Positions 4,983 through 5,515 of a stretch of DNA of 5,515 bases are shown piece after piece (position 1 is the first letter of the stretch; each line of letters opens with the position of its first letter). The translations under genes and the position numbers were made by a program. Source of the stretch: Rhodobacterales bacterium UBA7416 (GTDB lineage Bacteria > Pseudomonadota > Alphaproteobacteria > Rhodobacterales > Rhodobacteraceae); contig DKMK01000030.1 of the NCBI GenBank assembly GCA_002469545.1, positions 1 to 5,515 of the forward strand, read 5' to 3'. The notes below the pieces were generated by a model that worked only from the letters and a program-made list of their open reading frames with translations, was not told the DNA's origin and searched no databases.

Positions 4983-5510
4983 ATGAATTCACACACAGAA
5001 TTAGAAAAGGCCGAAGCGGAAGCTTTGGCCTTTTTTGCGGCGACTGACCGCAGCGACCCTCCTTTATTTAAACAGGTAATTCGCCCCCACCGCTCGTTAC
5101 CTATTCGGGGCTTTGTGTGGATTATTGGAATTACGTGTATCGGATTTCTTATCCCCTTACTTGCATTCATCGGTAGCAAGGTTCTGTGGGGGCTGTTGAT
5201 ACCCAGCTGTTCGACCTTGTTTGCACTTTGGTATTTCATTCAACGTAGCTATCGCGATGGTGAAATCACTGAAATCATCACCTTATGGCCCGACCTGTTG
5301 GCGATCCATCGTGTGAATCCGAAAGGGCGCGATCAGTACTGGCAAGCAAACCCACATTGGGTACAGTTCCACATCAAAGATACCACGAAAATTGAAGGCT
5401 ATTTAACGCTTACGGGCGGCAATCGAGAGATCGAGCTTGGCGCGTTCTTAACGCCTGCACAGCGGCTGGATTTACGCCGCCAACTTGAAAAAGCGATCCG
5501 TCTGGGCTAG
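4983..5510 (+). CDS. DUF2244 family two-helix inner membrane protein
   Basis: The 175-residue product has two adjacent membrane helices (about residues 44-64 and 67-87) and a conserved cytoplasmic-type C-terminal domain. Family wording is visible: RPHRSLPIRGF (34-44), QRSYRDGEITE (87-97), LWPD (101-104), WQANPHWV (120-127) and GGNREIELGAFLTP (145-158). No biochemical role is known to me for DUF2244; the position five bases after ctaD suggests co-transcription and perhaps a link to oxidase biogenesis, which is inference. The ATG at 4983 is preferred over an in-frame GTG at 4956 inside ctaD. Neither has a good Shine-Dalgarno sequence, so translation probably depends on ribosomes finishing ctaD. 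Residues 8-18 are encoded by a strong terminator hairpin, and no usable start lies downstream of it before the first helix. The acidic, alanine-rich N-terminal 25 residues look like an extension beyond the conserved family core. Confidence 0.85.
   Translation: MNSHTELEKAEAEALAFFAATDRSDPPLFKQVIRPHRSLPIRGFVWIIGITCIGFLIPLLAFIGSKVLWGLLIPSCSTLFALWYFIQRSYRDGEITEIITLWPDLLAIHRVNPKGRDQYWQANPHWVQFHIKDTTKIEGYLTLTGGNREIELGAFLTPAQRLDLRRQLEKAIRLG
5003..5036 (+). terminator. Strong intrinsic terminator embedded in the start of the DUF2244 gene
   Basis: AAAAGGCCGAAGC (5005-5017) pairs with GCTTTGGCCTTTT (5022-5034) over 13 pairs with a single G-U wobble, closed by a GGAA tetraloop of the GNRA class and followed by six T (5031-5036). 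Pairs A5003-T5036 and G5004-T5035 can extend it. This is a textbook Rho-independent terminator and the best hairpin I found in the window. It begins 25 bases after the ctaD stop, where a ctaD terminator is expected, but also 20 bases inside the next gene, encoding roughly EKAEAEALAFF. A ribosome starting at 4983 would melt it. Confidence 0.8.
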
Positions 5511-5515
5511 CGTTT

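Overview
The window looks like chromosomal DNA from a marine alphaproteobacterium of the Rhodobacteraceae (Roseobacter group) with moderate GC content. Three things point there: the cytochrome c oxidase subunit I has its catalytic residues at exactly the residue numbers used for Paracoccus denitrificans, LipB begins with the MV(D/E)WI-type N-terminus I associate with this family, and ctaD is followed by a DUF2244 gene. The assignment is inferred from protein resemblance recalled by eye, not from a database search.

Layout, left to right. Positions 1-17 may hold the first six codons (Met-Cys-Gly-Arg-Gly-Gly) of a divergent minus-strand gene leaving the window. Positions 18-133 would then be a divergent promoter region, followed by lipB (134-808, plus), an octanoyltransferase of lipoate synthesis. 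Seven bases later an OpgB/MdoB-like phosphoglycerol transferase (816-2324, plus) starts, with its ribosome binding site overlapping the lipB stop, so the two form an operon. A 91-base convergent gap with a bidirectional terminator-like hairpin separates it from a minus-strand secreted protein with an SH3 domain and a COG3650-like domain (2416-3066). A 237-base divergent region (3067-3303) precedes ctaD (3304-4977, plus), the catalytic subunit of aa3-type cytochrome c oxidase. Five bases after ctaD starts a two-helix membrane protein of the DUF2244 family (4983-5510, plus).

LipB makes octanoylated carrier domains for the pyruvate and 2-oxoglutarate dehydrogenases, and CtaD is the terminal electron acceptor site of respiration, so two of the five genes serve aerobic energy metabolism. 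The phosphoglycerol transferase and the SH3 protein act in or on the cell envelope.

The most unusual feature is a near-perfect intrinsic terminator (15 pairs counting two weak outer ones, GGAA tetraloop, six T) lying inside the first 18 codons of the DUF2244 gene, directly behind ctaD. It would terminate most ctaD transcripts within the next reading frame, and ribosome passage could relieve it. The ctaD leader also holds a 12-codon upstream reading frame with its own ribosome binding site over a hairpin, and further upstream a terminator-like hairpin and an inverted repeat. No mobile element, tRNA, rRNA or CRISPR array is visible, and I see no multi-gene system that is clearly new.
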